Source of the DNA: Gemmatimonadota bacterium
GTDB lineage: Bacteria > Gemmatimonadota > Gemmatimonadetes > Longimicrobiales > Gaopeijiaceae
Direction: 5' to 3'
DNA: 39,945 nucleotides
Assembly: GCA_022826025.1 (NCBI GenBank)
Contig: JAJDVR010000214.1
Location: 1 to 39,945, forward strand
Numbering within the stretch: position 1 is the first letter of the stretch; each line of letters opens with the position of its first letter. A model generated the notes under the pieces. The model ran no database searches, was not told the origin of the DNA, and worked only from the letters and a program-made list of their open reading frames with translations. Positions 16,173 through 23,807 of the stretch are shown one piece after another. A program made the translations under genes and the position numbers.

Positions 16173-17084
16173 TTGGAGAACTCAACGCAGCAAGGTCAAT
16201 CGCGAGCTTCGTGGGGCGGGCGGCTTCTGCTCGCACTCCTGTCCCGGCTACCGCGTGCGGTCGCCAGCCGCGGCTTCGGCCGGCTCGCGGACGCGGAAAT
16301 CCCCCGCCCACTGCGGGCGCCCCTGATCGGCGGCTTCGCGCGCATGGTGGGCGCGCGGATGGACGAGGCCGGGCGGTCGCCTGGCGATTACGTCAGCCTG
16401 AACTCCTTCTTCGTGCGGCGGCTCGCGCCCGGCGCCCGGCAATGGCCGTCGGACGCCTCGCTGGTCACGTCGCCCGTGGACGGCGTGCTCACCCGGCTCG
16501 GCACCGTGGCGGACGGCCGGCTGGTGCAGGCGAAGGATCGGCGCTACTCGGCGGCCGACCTGCTGGCGAGCGAAGAGGCCGCGACGCCCTTCCACGGCGG
16601 GCTGTACGCGACCATCTACCTCGCGCCCAGGCACTATCACCGTATTCACGCCCCGGTGGCGGGTCGGCTCCGCTCGGCGTCATATGTCCCGGGCGGGCTC
16701 TTCCCGGTGAACGCCGCCGCGGTCGCCGAGATCCCGGACCTGCTCGCCACCAACGAACGCGTCGTCTGCTCGTTCGCGGGCGACGCCGGGCGCATCGCGC
16801 TGGTGGCGGTCGGGGCGTACAACGTCGGGCGCATCTCCACCGCGTTCGACCCGGGGTGGGGCGGGGGGGAGGGTGGCTGGGTGACCAACCGCCGCCCGCC
16901 GTCCGAGCGCCGCCGGATCTACCAGCCCGCGCTCGACATCTCGCGTGGGGATGAGATCATGGCCTTCCTCCTGGGGTCATGCGTGGTCATGCTGCTTGAG
17001 CGCGGAAGCCATGAATGGGTGCCGAGCCTGACTGCCGGGAGGGAAATCCGCCTCGGGGAAGCGCTCGCGCGGCCGTTGTCCTGA
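16173..17084 (+). CDS. psd: Phosphatidylserine decarboxylase, pyruvoyl-dependent
   Basis: A 303-residue membrane-associated enzyme that decarboxylates phosphatidylserine to phosphatidylethanolamine. Family landmarks: LNSFFVRRL (substrate/membrane region), TSPVDGVLTRLG with the catalytic Asp, YLAPRHYHRIHAPVAG with the conserved histidines, VPGGLFPVN, and the self-cleavage site near the C terminus. The site reads LGSC (Ser269-Cys270) where most members have LGST. The Ser that becomes the pyruvoyl group and the preceding Gly are intact, so the protein is probably still able to process itself. The start is TTG, with a GGGGG run a few bases upstream, nine bases after pilC. The grouping with pilus genes is probably only operon sharing; no phosphatidylserine synthase gene is nearby. 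Confidence 0.9.
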   Translation: MENSTQQGQSRASWGGRLLLALLSRLPRAVASRGFGRLADAEIPRPLRAPLIGGFARMVGARMDEAGRSPGDYVSLNSFFVRRLAPGARQWPSDASLVTSPVDGVLTRLGTVADGRLVQAKDRRYSAADLLASEEAATPFHGGLYATIYLAPRHYHRIHAPVAGRLRSASYVPGGLFPVNAAAVAEIPDLLATNERVVCSFAGDAGRIALVAVGAYNVGRISTAFDPGWGGGEGGWVTNRRPPSERRRIYQPALDISRGDEIMAFLLGSCVVMLLERGSHEWVPSLTAGREIRLGEALARPLS

Positions 17085-17137
17085 CCGGGTCCGCCCGACC
17101 CTCCGAGCGTTTTTCGCCAGGTTCTCCGCGCCGCTCC

Positions 17138-17157
17138 CCGCGCGATTCGGCGCGCGG
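17138..17157. terminator. GC-rich hairpin after psd
   Basis: CCGCGCG and CGCGCGG form a perfect 7-bp stem around a six-base loop, 53 bases after the psd stop and before the symporter promoter candidate. There is no T-run directly behind it (a TTTTT occurs about 25 bases earlier), so it could equally be a structured leader or chance in GC-rich DNA. Confidence 0.35.
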
Positions 17158-17185
17158 CGCCCGGCCGTCCCGGGATCGGTCCATG

Positions 17186-17214
17186 TTGACCGCGGTCCGC
17201 TCGCGGGGCATCCT
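17186..17214 (+). promoter_or_regulatory. Possible promoter of the AGCS symporter gene, with a 10-bp palindrome
   Basis: TTGACC (17186-17191), 17 bases, then CATCCT (17209-17214). The -35 matches five of six, the -10 only three of six. The perfect palindrome GACCGCGGTC (17188-17197) overlaps the -35 and could be an operator. The symporter start is 45 bases downstream. Confidence 0.35.
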
Positions 17215-17258
17215 TCCCGATTCCGACACCCGATCCGCCCCGCAGCCGAGGAGCCTCC

Positions 17259-18977
17259 GTGGACTTCTTTCAGAGATTATCCGACCTGGGGAACCGCTAC
17301 ATCGTAGAACTGGGCATCTCCGTCGGGGACGAGACGGTTCCCTTCATGGTGATCCTGCTCCTCGGCGTGGGCGTCTTCCTCACCCTGCGCCTCGGTTTCG
17401 TGCAGGTGCGCAGGCTGGGCCACGGGTTCGCCGTCACCTCCGGCAAATACGACGACCCGGATGAACCGGGCGACGTCTCGCACTTCCAGGCGCTGACCAC
17501 GGCGCTGTCCGCAACCGTCGGCATCGGCAACATCGCCGGTGTGGCCATCGCGATCCACTGGGGAGGCCCGGGTGCGCTCTTCTGGATGTGGGTCACGGCC
17601 GCGCTCGGCATGGCCACCAAGTTCACCGAGGTGACGCTCGCCCAGAAGTATCGCCAGGTCGAGGCGCCCGATCACGACGCTCACAAGTGGGAGGGGACGG
17701 TAAGCGGCGGTCCGATGTACTACATCGAGCGCGGGCTGGGAGCGCGCTGGAAGTGGATGGCCGTCTTCTTCGCCATCATGCTGGGGCTGACCGCCTTCCT
17801 CACCGGCAACGCGATTCAGGCCAACACGGTCTCCGATTCGATGCGCACCATCTTCGGCATCCCGACGACGGTGAGCGGTCTGGTAACCTCCGGCGTGGTC
17901 GCCCTGGTCATCCTGGGAGGGATTACCCGGATCGGACGGGTTACCGGCATCCTGGCGCCGGTCATGGCCGCGGTCTACTGCCTGGGCGCGCTGGTCATCC
18001 TGCTCTTCAATGCGGCCGACATCGTTCCCGCACTCGGTCTCATCTTCCGCGAAGCCTTCAATCCCACCGCGGGCGTGGCCGGGACCGGCGTGGGCGCCTT
18101 CCTCGTGACGCTGATGTGGGGTGTCCGCCGCGGCCTCTTCTCCAACGAGGCAGGCCAGGGCTCAGCGCCCATCGCGCACGCCGCGGCCAAGACGGACGAG
18201 CCGGTGTCGGAGGGCGTGGTCGCGCTGCTTGAGCCCTTCATCGACACGATCGTGATCTGCTCGATGACGGGACTCGTGATCATCACCACCGGCGTATGGA
18301 ACGCCCGCATCCCCACGGAAGTCACCCTGGGGGGCGGCGACCTGGGGTACGTCACCGTGGACGGCATGGGCAACAACCAGAGCGCGAACGCGCCGGCTGA
18401 AATCCGCTTCGAGAACGGAGCCCCCGCGGATCCGGGCGGCGTTCACATCGCGTGGCACGACGCCTACGTCGACATGCTGTATGTTGACGAGGCCCACACC
18501 ACACCCTTCACCGGCACGGTCGTGCCGCCCGAAGGCCTTGCCCGGGCAGACGACGGCCAGACCTATGCGTCCCTGCATGGCGAAGCCTTCGAGAGCGGCG
18601 CGCCCCTGACCATGGAGGGCTTCCGCCGAGGATTGAGCGCGCTGGGCGACTGGGGGCACATGATCGTCGTTTTCTCGGTGCTCCTTTTCGCGATATCGAC
18701 GGCTATCTCGTGGAGCTACTATGGCGACCGCTGTGCGTACTACCTGCTGGGGGCGAACGCGGTCCTGCCTTACAAGCTGGTCTTCGTCATCATGCACTTC
18801 GTCGGCGCGGTACTGCCCCTGACGGTCATCTGGAACCTGGGCGACATTTTCCTGGCGATCGTCATCGTCCCCAACCTCATTGCGCTCTTCATGCTTGCTC
18901 CCATGGTAGCCGAGGAGGCCAACGGCTACTTTGCGCGCAAACCGTGGCTGCGGCAGCGGGGAACACCCCGCGAATAG
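17259..18977 (+). CDS. AGCS-family sodium:alanine/glycine symporter with extra extracytoplasmic loop
   Basis: A 572-residue inner-membrane transporter that couples uptake of small neutral amino acids to sodium. The GTG start has GAGGAG five bases upstream. Family motifs: FQALTTALSATVGIGNIAGVA (the AGCS signature), SGGPMYYIERGLG, RRGLFSNEAGQGSAPIAHAAA and FAISTAISWSYYGDRC. About 11 hydrophobic segments are visible. Between the helix ending near residue 345 and the helix starting near 455 lies a polar insertion of about 100 residues (352-450), absent from the short E. coli-type proteins (about 480 residues) but, as far as I recall, present in a branch of longer marine homologues. No neighbouring catabolic gene hints at the substrate. 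It converges with the polymerase gene. Confidence 0.9.
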   Translation: MDFFQRLSDLGNRYIVELGISVGDETVPFMVILLLGVGVFLTLRLGFVQVRRLGHGFAVTSGKYDDPDEPGDVSHFQALTTALSATVGIGNIAGVAIAIHWGGPGALFWMWVTAALGMATKFTEVTLAQKYRQVEAPDHDAHKWEGTVSGGPMYYIERGLGARWKWMAVFFAIMLGLTAFLTGNAIQANTVSDSMRTIFGIPTTVSGLVTSGVVALVILGGITRIGRVTGILAPVMAAVYCLGALVILLFNAADIVPALGLIFREAFNPTAGVAGTGVGAFLVTLMWGVRRGLFSNEAGQGSAPIAHAAAKTDEPVSEGVVALLEPFIDTIVICSMTGLVIITTGVWNARIPTEVTLGGGDLGYVTVDGMGNNQSANAPAEIRFENGAPADPGGVHIAWHDAYVDMLYVDEAHTTPFTGTVVPPEGLARADDGQTYASLHGEAFESGAPLTMEGFRRGLSALGDWGHMIVVFSVLLFAISTAISWSYYGDRCAYYLLGANAVLPYKLVFVIMHFVGAVLPLTVIWNLGDIFLAIVIVPNLIALFMLAPMVAEEANGYFARKPWLRQRGTPRE

Positions 18978-18996
18978 CGAAACAGCGGTGCGCCGA

Positions 18997-19014
18997 GCCC
19001 GGTTATTTCCGGGC
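18997..19014. terminator. Small hairpin between convergent symporter and polymerase genes
   Basis: GCCCGG and CCGGGC form a six-base-pair stem around the loop TTATTT. The loop contains the stop codon of the polymerase gene on the minus strand. It is a weak terminator candidate for the symporter transcript; no T-run follows. Confidence 0.35.
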
Positions 19015-20292
19015 ATCGACGCTGCGCCCGGGGCCGAGGGCGCCATCGCCGAACCGCTTTCGGGCGACGTCCATCACCTGAGAGATGCGGCGGGCACGGT
19101 CCGGATCCGGATCATCGGCCTCCGGAAAGAAGGCGAGTTGCGTTCGTTTGCCTTCGCGCGACAATCCGCTGGCGGCGACCCCGAGGAGACGCGCGGGAGT
19201 CCGGCGCCGGGACCGGAGTTCGGCAAGAAGCTCGCGTGCCACGCGAAGGATGGCCTGGTCGGATTCCACCGGGCGGGGCAGGGTGCAGCTGCACTGGCGG
19301 GTGGCGAAGTCCCGGTCCCGGATCTTGACGGTGATCGTGCGCGCTCCCCCACCGAGTCGGCGAACGCGGCGCGCGACCGAGTTCACCTGTCGCGACAGCA
19401 CCCCGTCCAGCTCATCGTCGTCGGAGAGGTCGGCGGCGAACGTCCGCTCCACGCTCACCGACTTCCGCTCTCGCACAGGGAGCGCGTCCTCGCCGTCCAG
19501 TCCCCGCACGCGGTCGTGCAGCCAGCGGGCGCGCCGGGCTCCGAACCAGCGCTCGAGCCATTCCGGCTGGACCCGCAGCACGTCGGCAACGGACCGTAGC
19601 GACCGGCGCTCGAGTGCCGCGCGAAACGCGGGGCCAATCCCCGGAATGTCCTCGAGGTCGAACCGCCGCATGAACCCGGATTCCTCTCCCGGGGGCACGA
19701 TGCAGACGCCCGCCGGTTTGGCGAGTCCGGTGGCGAGCTTGGCGATGAGGCGCCGGGTGCCGCCTCCCACGGAAACCGAGATGCCGGTGCGCGCCAACAC
19801 GGTATCGCGGATGCGCCGGGCGGTGTCTTCCAGCGACTCCCCGGCCAACATCCGCTCGGTGCCCGAGAGATCCAGGTAGAATTCGTCGATGGAAGCCGGT
19901 CTGACCACGGGAGACAGCTCCTGCAGCGCCCGCCGAACTTCCCGGCTGCGCCGCACGCACGCGGCCCTCGGCACGGGAACCACCGCGGCTCCGGGACACA
20001 GACGGAGCGCCTGTGCGGTTGGCATGGCCGAGCGGACCCCGTGCTTGCGCGCCTCGTAGGAGGCCGACGCGACCACGCCCCGACCCTCCGGCGTCCCCCC
20101 GACGATGAGCAGCCGCCGGCGTCCCGCGCCATCGGGATCCTCGAGGCGCGCTACCTGCACGAAGAAGCTGTCGCAGTCGACCAGAAGAATGCGCGGCGGG
20201 TTCGTCGTCAGCTTCCAGATTCTCCCGCGGCCAGTGGTGGAACTCCGGGGCGCTTGCCTGTAAGATACGATGCCGATTCCCCAACATACCAC
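19003..20292 (-). CDS. dinB: Y-family translesion DNA polymerase (DinB/Pol IV type)
   Basis: A protein of about 429 residues. Palm-domain landmarks: [12 protein letters not shown] (Asp39 is the first catalytic carboxylate; DMDAFF in most Pol IV), [24 protein letters not shown], and [15 protein letters not shown] (Asp136, Glu137). Helix-hairpin-helix IPGIGPAF follows, then a little-finger domain, and QLAFF near residue 385 resembles a sliding-clamp binding motif. SIDEFYLDL and the internal clamp motif resemble the Bacteroidota-type branch. It copies past damaged bases. The start is uncertain: no ATG, GTG or TTG lies in frame between the conserved core and the GTG at 20292, giving some 33 poorly conserved leading residues; a CTG at 20211 would give a compact N terminus, and an ATG at 20334 a longer one. 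It is head to head with the superoxide dismutase gene. Confidence 0.83.
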   Translation of the reverse strand: MVCWGIGIVSYRQAPRSSTTGRGRIWKLTTNPPRILLVDCDSFFVQVARLEDPDGAGRRRLLIVGGTPEGRGVVASASYEARKHGVRSAMPTAQALRLCPGAAVVPVPRAACVRRSREVRRALQELSPVVRPASIDEFYLDLSGTERMLAGESLEDTARRIRDTVLARTGISVSVGGGTRRLIAKLATGLAKPAGVCIVPPGEESGFMRRFDLEDIPGIGPAFRAALERRSLRSVADVLRVQPEWLERWFGARRARWLHDRVRGLDGEDALPVRERKSVSVERTFAADLSDDDELDGVLSRQVNSVARRVRRLGGGARTITVKIRDRDFATRQCSCTLPRPVESDQAILRVARELLAELRSRRRTPARLLGVAASGLSREGKRTQLAFFPEADDPDPDRARRISQVMDVARKRFGDGALGPGRSVDARK

Positions 20293-20352
20293 GCCTCGTC
20301 CCGGCAAGGTGCCCGGGAGAATGTCCCCTTGCATACAGCGGAGCCTGCGACC

Positions 20353-20967
20353 ATGGCCTATCCCCACGCACTTCCGGACCTCGGTTACGACTACGATGCG
20401 CTCGAGCCGCACATCGACGCGCGCACGATGGAGATACACCATTCGAAGCACCACGCGGCCTACACCGCCAATCTCAACGCCGCGCTGAAGTCGCATCCCG
20501 ACCTCCAGGGTCGCAGCGTGGAGGACCTGCTGGGCAACATGGGCGACGTCCCCGAGGCCATTGGCGGCGCGGTGCGCAACAATGGCGGCGGATACGTCAA
20601 TCACGCGCTGTTCTGGCGCCTGATGACGCCCGGCGGCGCAGATGCCCCCAGTGGTGACCTGGCCTCCGCGATCGAGGCTGCCTTCGCTTCCGTCGACGAG
20701 CTGAAGAGCCGGGTCAACACCGCGGCCATCACCCGCTTCGGCTCGGGCTGGGGCTGGGTGGTCGCCACCGATTCCGGCCTCGTGGTGCGCTCCACGGCGA
20801 ACCAGGACAGCCCGCTCATGGACGGGCAGACCCCGATTCTCGGCGTGGACGTCTGGGAGCACGCGTACTATCTGCGCTATCAGAATCGCCGGCCCGACTA
20901 TCTGACCTCGTGGTGGAACACGGTCAACTGGGACGTCGTCGCCGCCAACTTCGCCGCCGCCGGATAG
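20353..20967 (+). CDS. sodA: Superoxide dismutase, manganese type
   Basis: A 204-residue cytoplasmic enzyme that converts superoxide to oxygen and hydrogen peroxide. Metal ligands are visible as His29 (MEIHHSKHH), His84 (NHALFW), Asp166 and His170 (DVWEHAYY). The Mn-type outer-sphere Gln is Gln151 in STANQDSPL, rather than the N-terminal-domain Gln of iron enzymes, and [11 protein letters not shown] has Gly where Fe-SODs carry Gln. There is no signal peptide. Length is normal. The divergent polymerase gene begins 60 bases upstream, so the promoters of the two genes probably overlap; a weak -10-like TAAGAT lies at 20261-20266. Manganese use is inferred from sequence; cambialistic activity is possible. 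Confidence 0.93.
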   Translation: MAYPHALPDLGYDYDALEPHIDARTMEIHHSKHHAAYTANLNAALKSHPDLQGRSVEDLLGNMGDVPEAIGGAVRNNGGGYVNHALFWRLMTPGGADAPSGDLASAIEAAFASVDELKSRVNTAAITRFGSGWGWVVATDSGLVVRSTANQDSPLMDGQTPILGVDVWEHAYYLRYQNRRPDYLTSWWNTVNWDVVAANFAAAG

Positions 20968-21035
20968 GACCGTCCGGCCGGCAATGGACACGGACGCATG
21001 CCCCGGCTGCGGGCCCGCCATGTCGTTGTAAACCC

Positions 21036-21064
21036 TTGCGGACGAGGGAGAATCGGCGTATAGA
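21036..21064 (+). promoter_or_regulatory. Predicted sigma70-type promoter of the LysM peptidase gene
   Basis: TTGCGG (21036-21041), an exact 17-base spacer, then TATAGA (21059-21064; the overlapping TAGAAT is an alternative). This is one of the few A+T-rich spots in the neighbourhood and lies about 100 bases before the peptidase ATG, in the 195-base gap after sodA. Confidence 0.45.
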
Positions 21065-21162
21065 ATACACGCTGCGCGCTCTAAACAAATGAAGTTTGGA
21101 GATGGTCGGAGTAGGGCGATCCGATCACCCTCCCGCTACAGCCTGAATCTGGATGGGAGACG

Positions 21163-22152
21163 ATGGGACGAGACGGCATTCGGGCAGCAGTCCTGGTCTT
21201 CGGCGCACTTCTGGCGGCGGGCCTCGCGCCCTCCTCATCCGCCGCGCAGAGCCTCCGCGGGTCATCCCGTTCGCTGACGGAACAGAACGTCCAGGCGCGG
21301 GCCCACGACTTCACCTACCTGCGGAGCCCCGCGCACGTGCGGCGGTTTGTGGAGTTGGGCTACCTGGTGCCCCTGCACGGCAACCGGGACTATGAAATCG
21401 ATGACGAGGTCAGCTTCCCCTACGGCCGCCCCCAGGTTCGCACCTTCGTCGAGCGGCTGGCGGGGCAGTATCACAGAGCCTGCGGGGAGGTCATGGTCGT
21501 CACCAGCCTGACCCGCCCGCTCAACCGGCAACCCCGCAACGCCTCCAGCCGCTCGGTGCATCCCACCGGCATGGCCATCGACCTGCGCCGGTCGAACCAT
21601 CGTCCCTGCCGCGCATGGCTGGAGGACGTCCTGCTCTCCCTGGAAGCCAATGGCGTCCTGGAGGCCACACGCGAGTCCCGACCCCCCCACTATCACATCG
21701 CTCTGTACCCCGAACCATACACCCGCTACGTGGAGGGCCTGAGGACGGGAGCCGTCCAGGCGACGGAGACCCGGGTGGCGGACGCGGCGGAGGCAGCCTC
21801 GGCAGAAGACGTCGCGGCCGCGGACGGGGGCAGCCGATCGTACCGCGTGCGATCCGGAGACGCTCTCTGGGATATTGCCCGGGCGCACGGGACGACGATC
21901 GCGGCGGTCCAGCAGTCGAACAACCTTCTGGGCAGCCGGATCTATCCGGGTCAGGTCTTGACCATCCCGGCTGGCGGAGTCGGTGTGCGGCAGGCCATGA
22001 GTTTCAGTTACCGGGTGCAGCGGGGGGATTCCCTTTGGGACATCGCGCGCGCGCACGGGACGACGATCGCTGCGCTGCGACAGTCAAACAACCTGCGGGG
22101 CAGCCGGATCTACCCGGGTCAGGTGCTCACCATCCCCACGCAGTTTCGGTAG
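21163..22152 (+). CDS. Secreted M15-like peptidase domain (DUF5715-like) with two C-terminal LysM repeats
   Basis: A 329-residue exported cell-wall protein. Signal peptide about 1-28 (AAVLVFGALLAAGLAPSSSA-AQ). The catalytic-looking domain (45-190) has the LAS/M15 zinc pattern: SVHPTGMAIDL gives His133 and Asp140, and PPHYHIALYP gives His176/His178, as in D,D- and L,D-carboxypeptidases. After an Ala/Glu linker come two LysM domains, 226-270 and 282-326, each YRV..GD.LWDIARAHGTTIAA...NNL.GSRIYPGQVLTIP, which bind peptidoglycan glycan. It is therefore probably a peptidoglycan peptidase or a wall-anchored inactive relative; substrate unknown. GGGAGA lies just before the ATG. A single gene with its own predicted promoter and a downstream hairpin. 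Confidence 0.8.
   Translation: MGRDGIRAAVLVFGALLAAGLAPSSSAAQSLRGSSRSLTEQNVQARAHDFTYLRSPAHVRRFVELGYLVPLHGNRDYEIDDEVSFPYGRPQVRTFVERLAGQYHRACGEVMVVTSLTRPLNRQPRNASSRSVHPTGMAIDLRRSNHRPCRAWLEDVLLSLEANGVLEATRESRPPHYHIALYPEPYTRYVEGLRTGAVQATETRVADAAEAASAEDVAAADGGSRSYRVRSGDALWDIARAHGTTIAAVQQSNNLLGSRIYPGQVLTIPAGGVGVRQAMSFSYRVQRGDSLWDIARAHGTTIAALRQSNNLRGSRIYPGQVLTIPTQFR
21841..22140 (+). repeat. Tandem LysM coding repeats
   Basis: Two copies of a LysM unit 168 bp apart. The DNA is nearly identical over much of its length, including an exact 20-base match (21883-21902 and 22051-22070), so the duplication is recent or kept uniform by recombination. Confidence 0.8.
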
Positions 22153-22167
22153 CGACCATCCTCATGC

Positions 22168-22183
22168 GGCCGCAATAGCGGCC
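22168..22183. terminator. Hairpin after the LysM peptidase gene
   Basis: GGCCGC and GCGGCC flank an AATA loop, a perfect 6-bp stem 15 bases after the stop codon. No T-run follows; placed here it is a plausible weak terminator. Confidence 0.4.
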
Positions 22184-22203
22184 GGAGAGGTTCTGGAAGC
22201 CGG

Positions 22204-22235
22204 GTAGTCCCGGATCGACATTCCGTAGTCCCGGA
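22204..22235 (+). promoter_or_regulatory. Pair of 11-bp direct repeats upstream of the pilin operon
   Basis: GTAGTCCCGGA occurs at 22204-22214 and 22225-22235, exactly 21 bp (two helical turns) apart; the core CCCGGA recurs at 22256-22261. The array lies 43-74 bases upstream of the first pseudopilin ATG. The spacing is what a dimeric regulator bound on one face of the helix would need. No clear -35/-10 pair or sigma54 site is seen nearby. Confidence 0.4.
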
Positions 22236-22277
22236 ACGCCATCCCCGGCAGGATCCCCGGACGCCATCTTTCATGGC

Positions 22278-22706
22278 ATGAACGGGGGATTCACACTCTT
22301 CGAGTGCCTGGTGGTGCTGGCGATCGTCGGCATCGGGATTGCGCTGGGGCTGCCTGCCCTGCAACTGCACCGTGATCGCTGGGCGGTGACGCAGGCGCGC
22401 GAAGCCAGCGCGGCGCTTCTCGCCCGCGCCCGGATTGACGCGCTGGGGTCCGGCGCCTCGCAGGTCACGATCGTGCCGCGCCGCGGGCACATCGAGCGCA
22501 GCCTCGGGGGCACGGTCCGGGAGCGTGTCGACCTGGGAGACCGCTACGGGGTTTCGCTCGACATTTCGGGGCAGGATACGCTCGCGACCATCGAATTCAA
22601 TGCGCTCGGACTGGGCCGGATGTCCGCCCGTACGCTTCGCTTCGGGCGGGGCGCAACACATGCGTCGCTGGTGATTTCCACCTACGGGCGGGTATCGCGG
22701 CGATGA
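22278..22706 (+). CDS. Minor pseudopilin (FimT/GspH-like)
   Basis: A 142-residue type IV prepilin-like protein, first gene of a nine-gene pilus operon. It has a class III leader of only four residues: MNGG, then FTLFECLVVLAIVGIGIALGLPALQL, with Phe+1 and Glu+5 and a long hydrophobic helix. Prepilin peptidase should cut after Gly4. The globular part (about 35-142) resembles FimT/GspH minor pilins, which prime pilus assembly and in some species bind DNA. The short leader is real, since the only nearby upstream ATG is out of frame and runs into a stop at once. It overlaps the next gene by four bases. Confidence 0.8.
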   Translation: MNGGFTLFECLVVLAIVGIGIALGLPALQLHRDRWAVTQAREASAALLARARIDALGSGASQVTIVPRRGHIERSLGGTVRERVDLGDRYGVSLDISGQDTLATIEFNALGLGRMSARTLRFGRGATHASLVISTYGRVSRR

Positions 22707-23077
22707 GTGGGTCGAGGCGGGCGCCCTCTGCAGCGACTGCTTCAGCGGGGTTCACGCTCGTGGAGGCCATGCTGGCCATCATGCTCCTGTGCACGGGTCT
22801 GCTGGCCACGGCCGCGCTTGGGACCGCGTCGCTTCGGTCCTGGCGGCGCGCCGGAGAACTGGCTGCGGCGGTGGTGGCCGCAGGGGAAATCGCCGACTCC
22901 CTCGGGCTCTTCGGGGCATCAGGCGGCGGGACACGCCAATACCCGTGGGGGGTGCTGGTCTGGGAGGATCCGGTTCCCCTGGGAGGGAGGCTCCTGCAGG
23001 TCGTCATCCGGGCCAGCGCGCACGACACCACAAGAGCGGAGCTGTTGCGCGTCACGGCTACCGTACCGGCACCCTGA
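22703..23077 (+). CDS. Minor pseudopilin (PilV/GspI-like)
   Basis: A 124-residue prepilin. The leader of 16 residues ends in Gly16, followed by FTLVEAMLAIMLLCTGLLATAALG with Phe+1 and Glu+5, the standard N-methylation and cleavage site. The LVEAMLAIMLL...LL pattern with a short C-terminal domain matches the PilV/GspI class of minor pilins that form the tip-priming complex. ATGA overlap with the FimT-like gene upstream; the PilW-like gene starts one base after its stop. The exact minor-pilin class is inferred from gene order and size. Confidence 0.78.
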   Translation: MSGSRRAPSAATASAGFTLVEAMLAIMLLCTGLLATAALGTASLRSWRRAGELAAAVVAAGEIADSLGLFGASGGGTRQYPWGVLVWEDPVPLGGRLLQVVIRASAHDTTRAELLRVTATVPAP

Positions 23078-23078
23078 T

Positions 23079-23807
23079 ATGGGCAGCCCACATCCGCCGG
23101 CAGCCGCTTCCCGTCGGGGATCATCGATCGTGGAAGCCCTTGCTGCCATGGTGCTCCTGGTCGCGGTCATGGCGGCGGCACTGCAGACGCTGACGACGCT
23201 TCGGCAGGCCCTTGGGAGCGTGACAGGAGAAGCGGAGATGCGCGAAACGAGAAGGATCGCGCGGTACACGCTCGCGCAGGAACTAAGGACGGGGCTTGCC
23301 CGGGTCGACTGGGTGGCAGGTGTCGGAGATTCCGTTGCCATGCGGGCGTTTCGGGGAACGGGGGTACGTTGCGTCTCCGCATCCCGGTCCTTGTGGGTTG
23401 TGCGTTACGCCGGACTGCGCCGACCCGACCCGGCCAAGGACTCCGTGCTCGTCCTCGCCGCCGATGGGGTGTGGCGCGTCGCGGCACTCGTCCGGGCTCG
23501 GCCCGCCGCCTGCGGCGATGGTGCCCGCGGTCAGGTATGGGAGTTGAATCCGACGGTACCGGAGGCGGTCGTGGGACGGGTATTCGAACGGGGCAGCTAC
23601 CATGTTGCCGCGGGAGCTTTCCGCTACCGGCCGGGTCGAGGGGGGCGCCAGCCGCTCACCGCGCAGATCCTGCGAACAGGCACGGGTGTCGCCTCGGGGG
23701 TGTCGGGCCGCGGGGCCGGACTCGATCTGCGGCTGGTCTTCGGACAGGCTCCCCGTGCGACCACAATCGACTCGGTACGCGTGTGGCCGCGGGAGGCCTG
23801 GCCGTGA
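23079..23807 (+). CDS. Minor pseudopilin (PilW/GspJ-like)
   Basis: A 242-residue prepilin. The leader ends RRG (Gly14), followed by SSIVEALAAMVLLVAVMAAALQTL: Ser+1 replaces the usual Phe but Glu+5 is present. The size and third position suit PilW/GspJ, the largest of the core tip pseudopilins. Further features are two Cys in the C-terminal domain (one in VRCVSASRS, one in AACGDG) that could form a disulphide. The ATG begins one base after the previous stop and the end overlaps the next gene as GTGA. Confidence 0.75.
   Translation: MGSPHPPAAASRRGSSIVEALAAMVLLVAVMAAALQTLTTLRQALGSVTGEAEMRETRRIARYTLAQELRTGLARVDWVAGVGDSVAMRAFRGTGVRCVSASRSLWVVRYAGLRRPDPAKDSVLVLAADGVWRVAALVRARPAACGDGARGQVWELNPTVPEAVVGRVFERGSYHVAAGAFRYRPGRGGRQPLTAQILRTGTGVASGVSGRGAGLDLRLVFGQAPRATTIDSVRVWPREAWP

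Noticed and set aside
22153-22277. Sigma54 or sigma70 promoter for the pilus operon
   Set aside because: No GG-N10-GC site and no acceptable -35/-10 pair at 16-18 base spacing was found; only the direct repeats and a short hairpin are visible.
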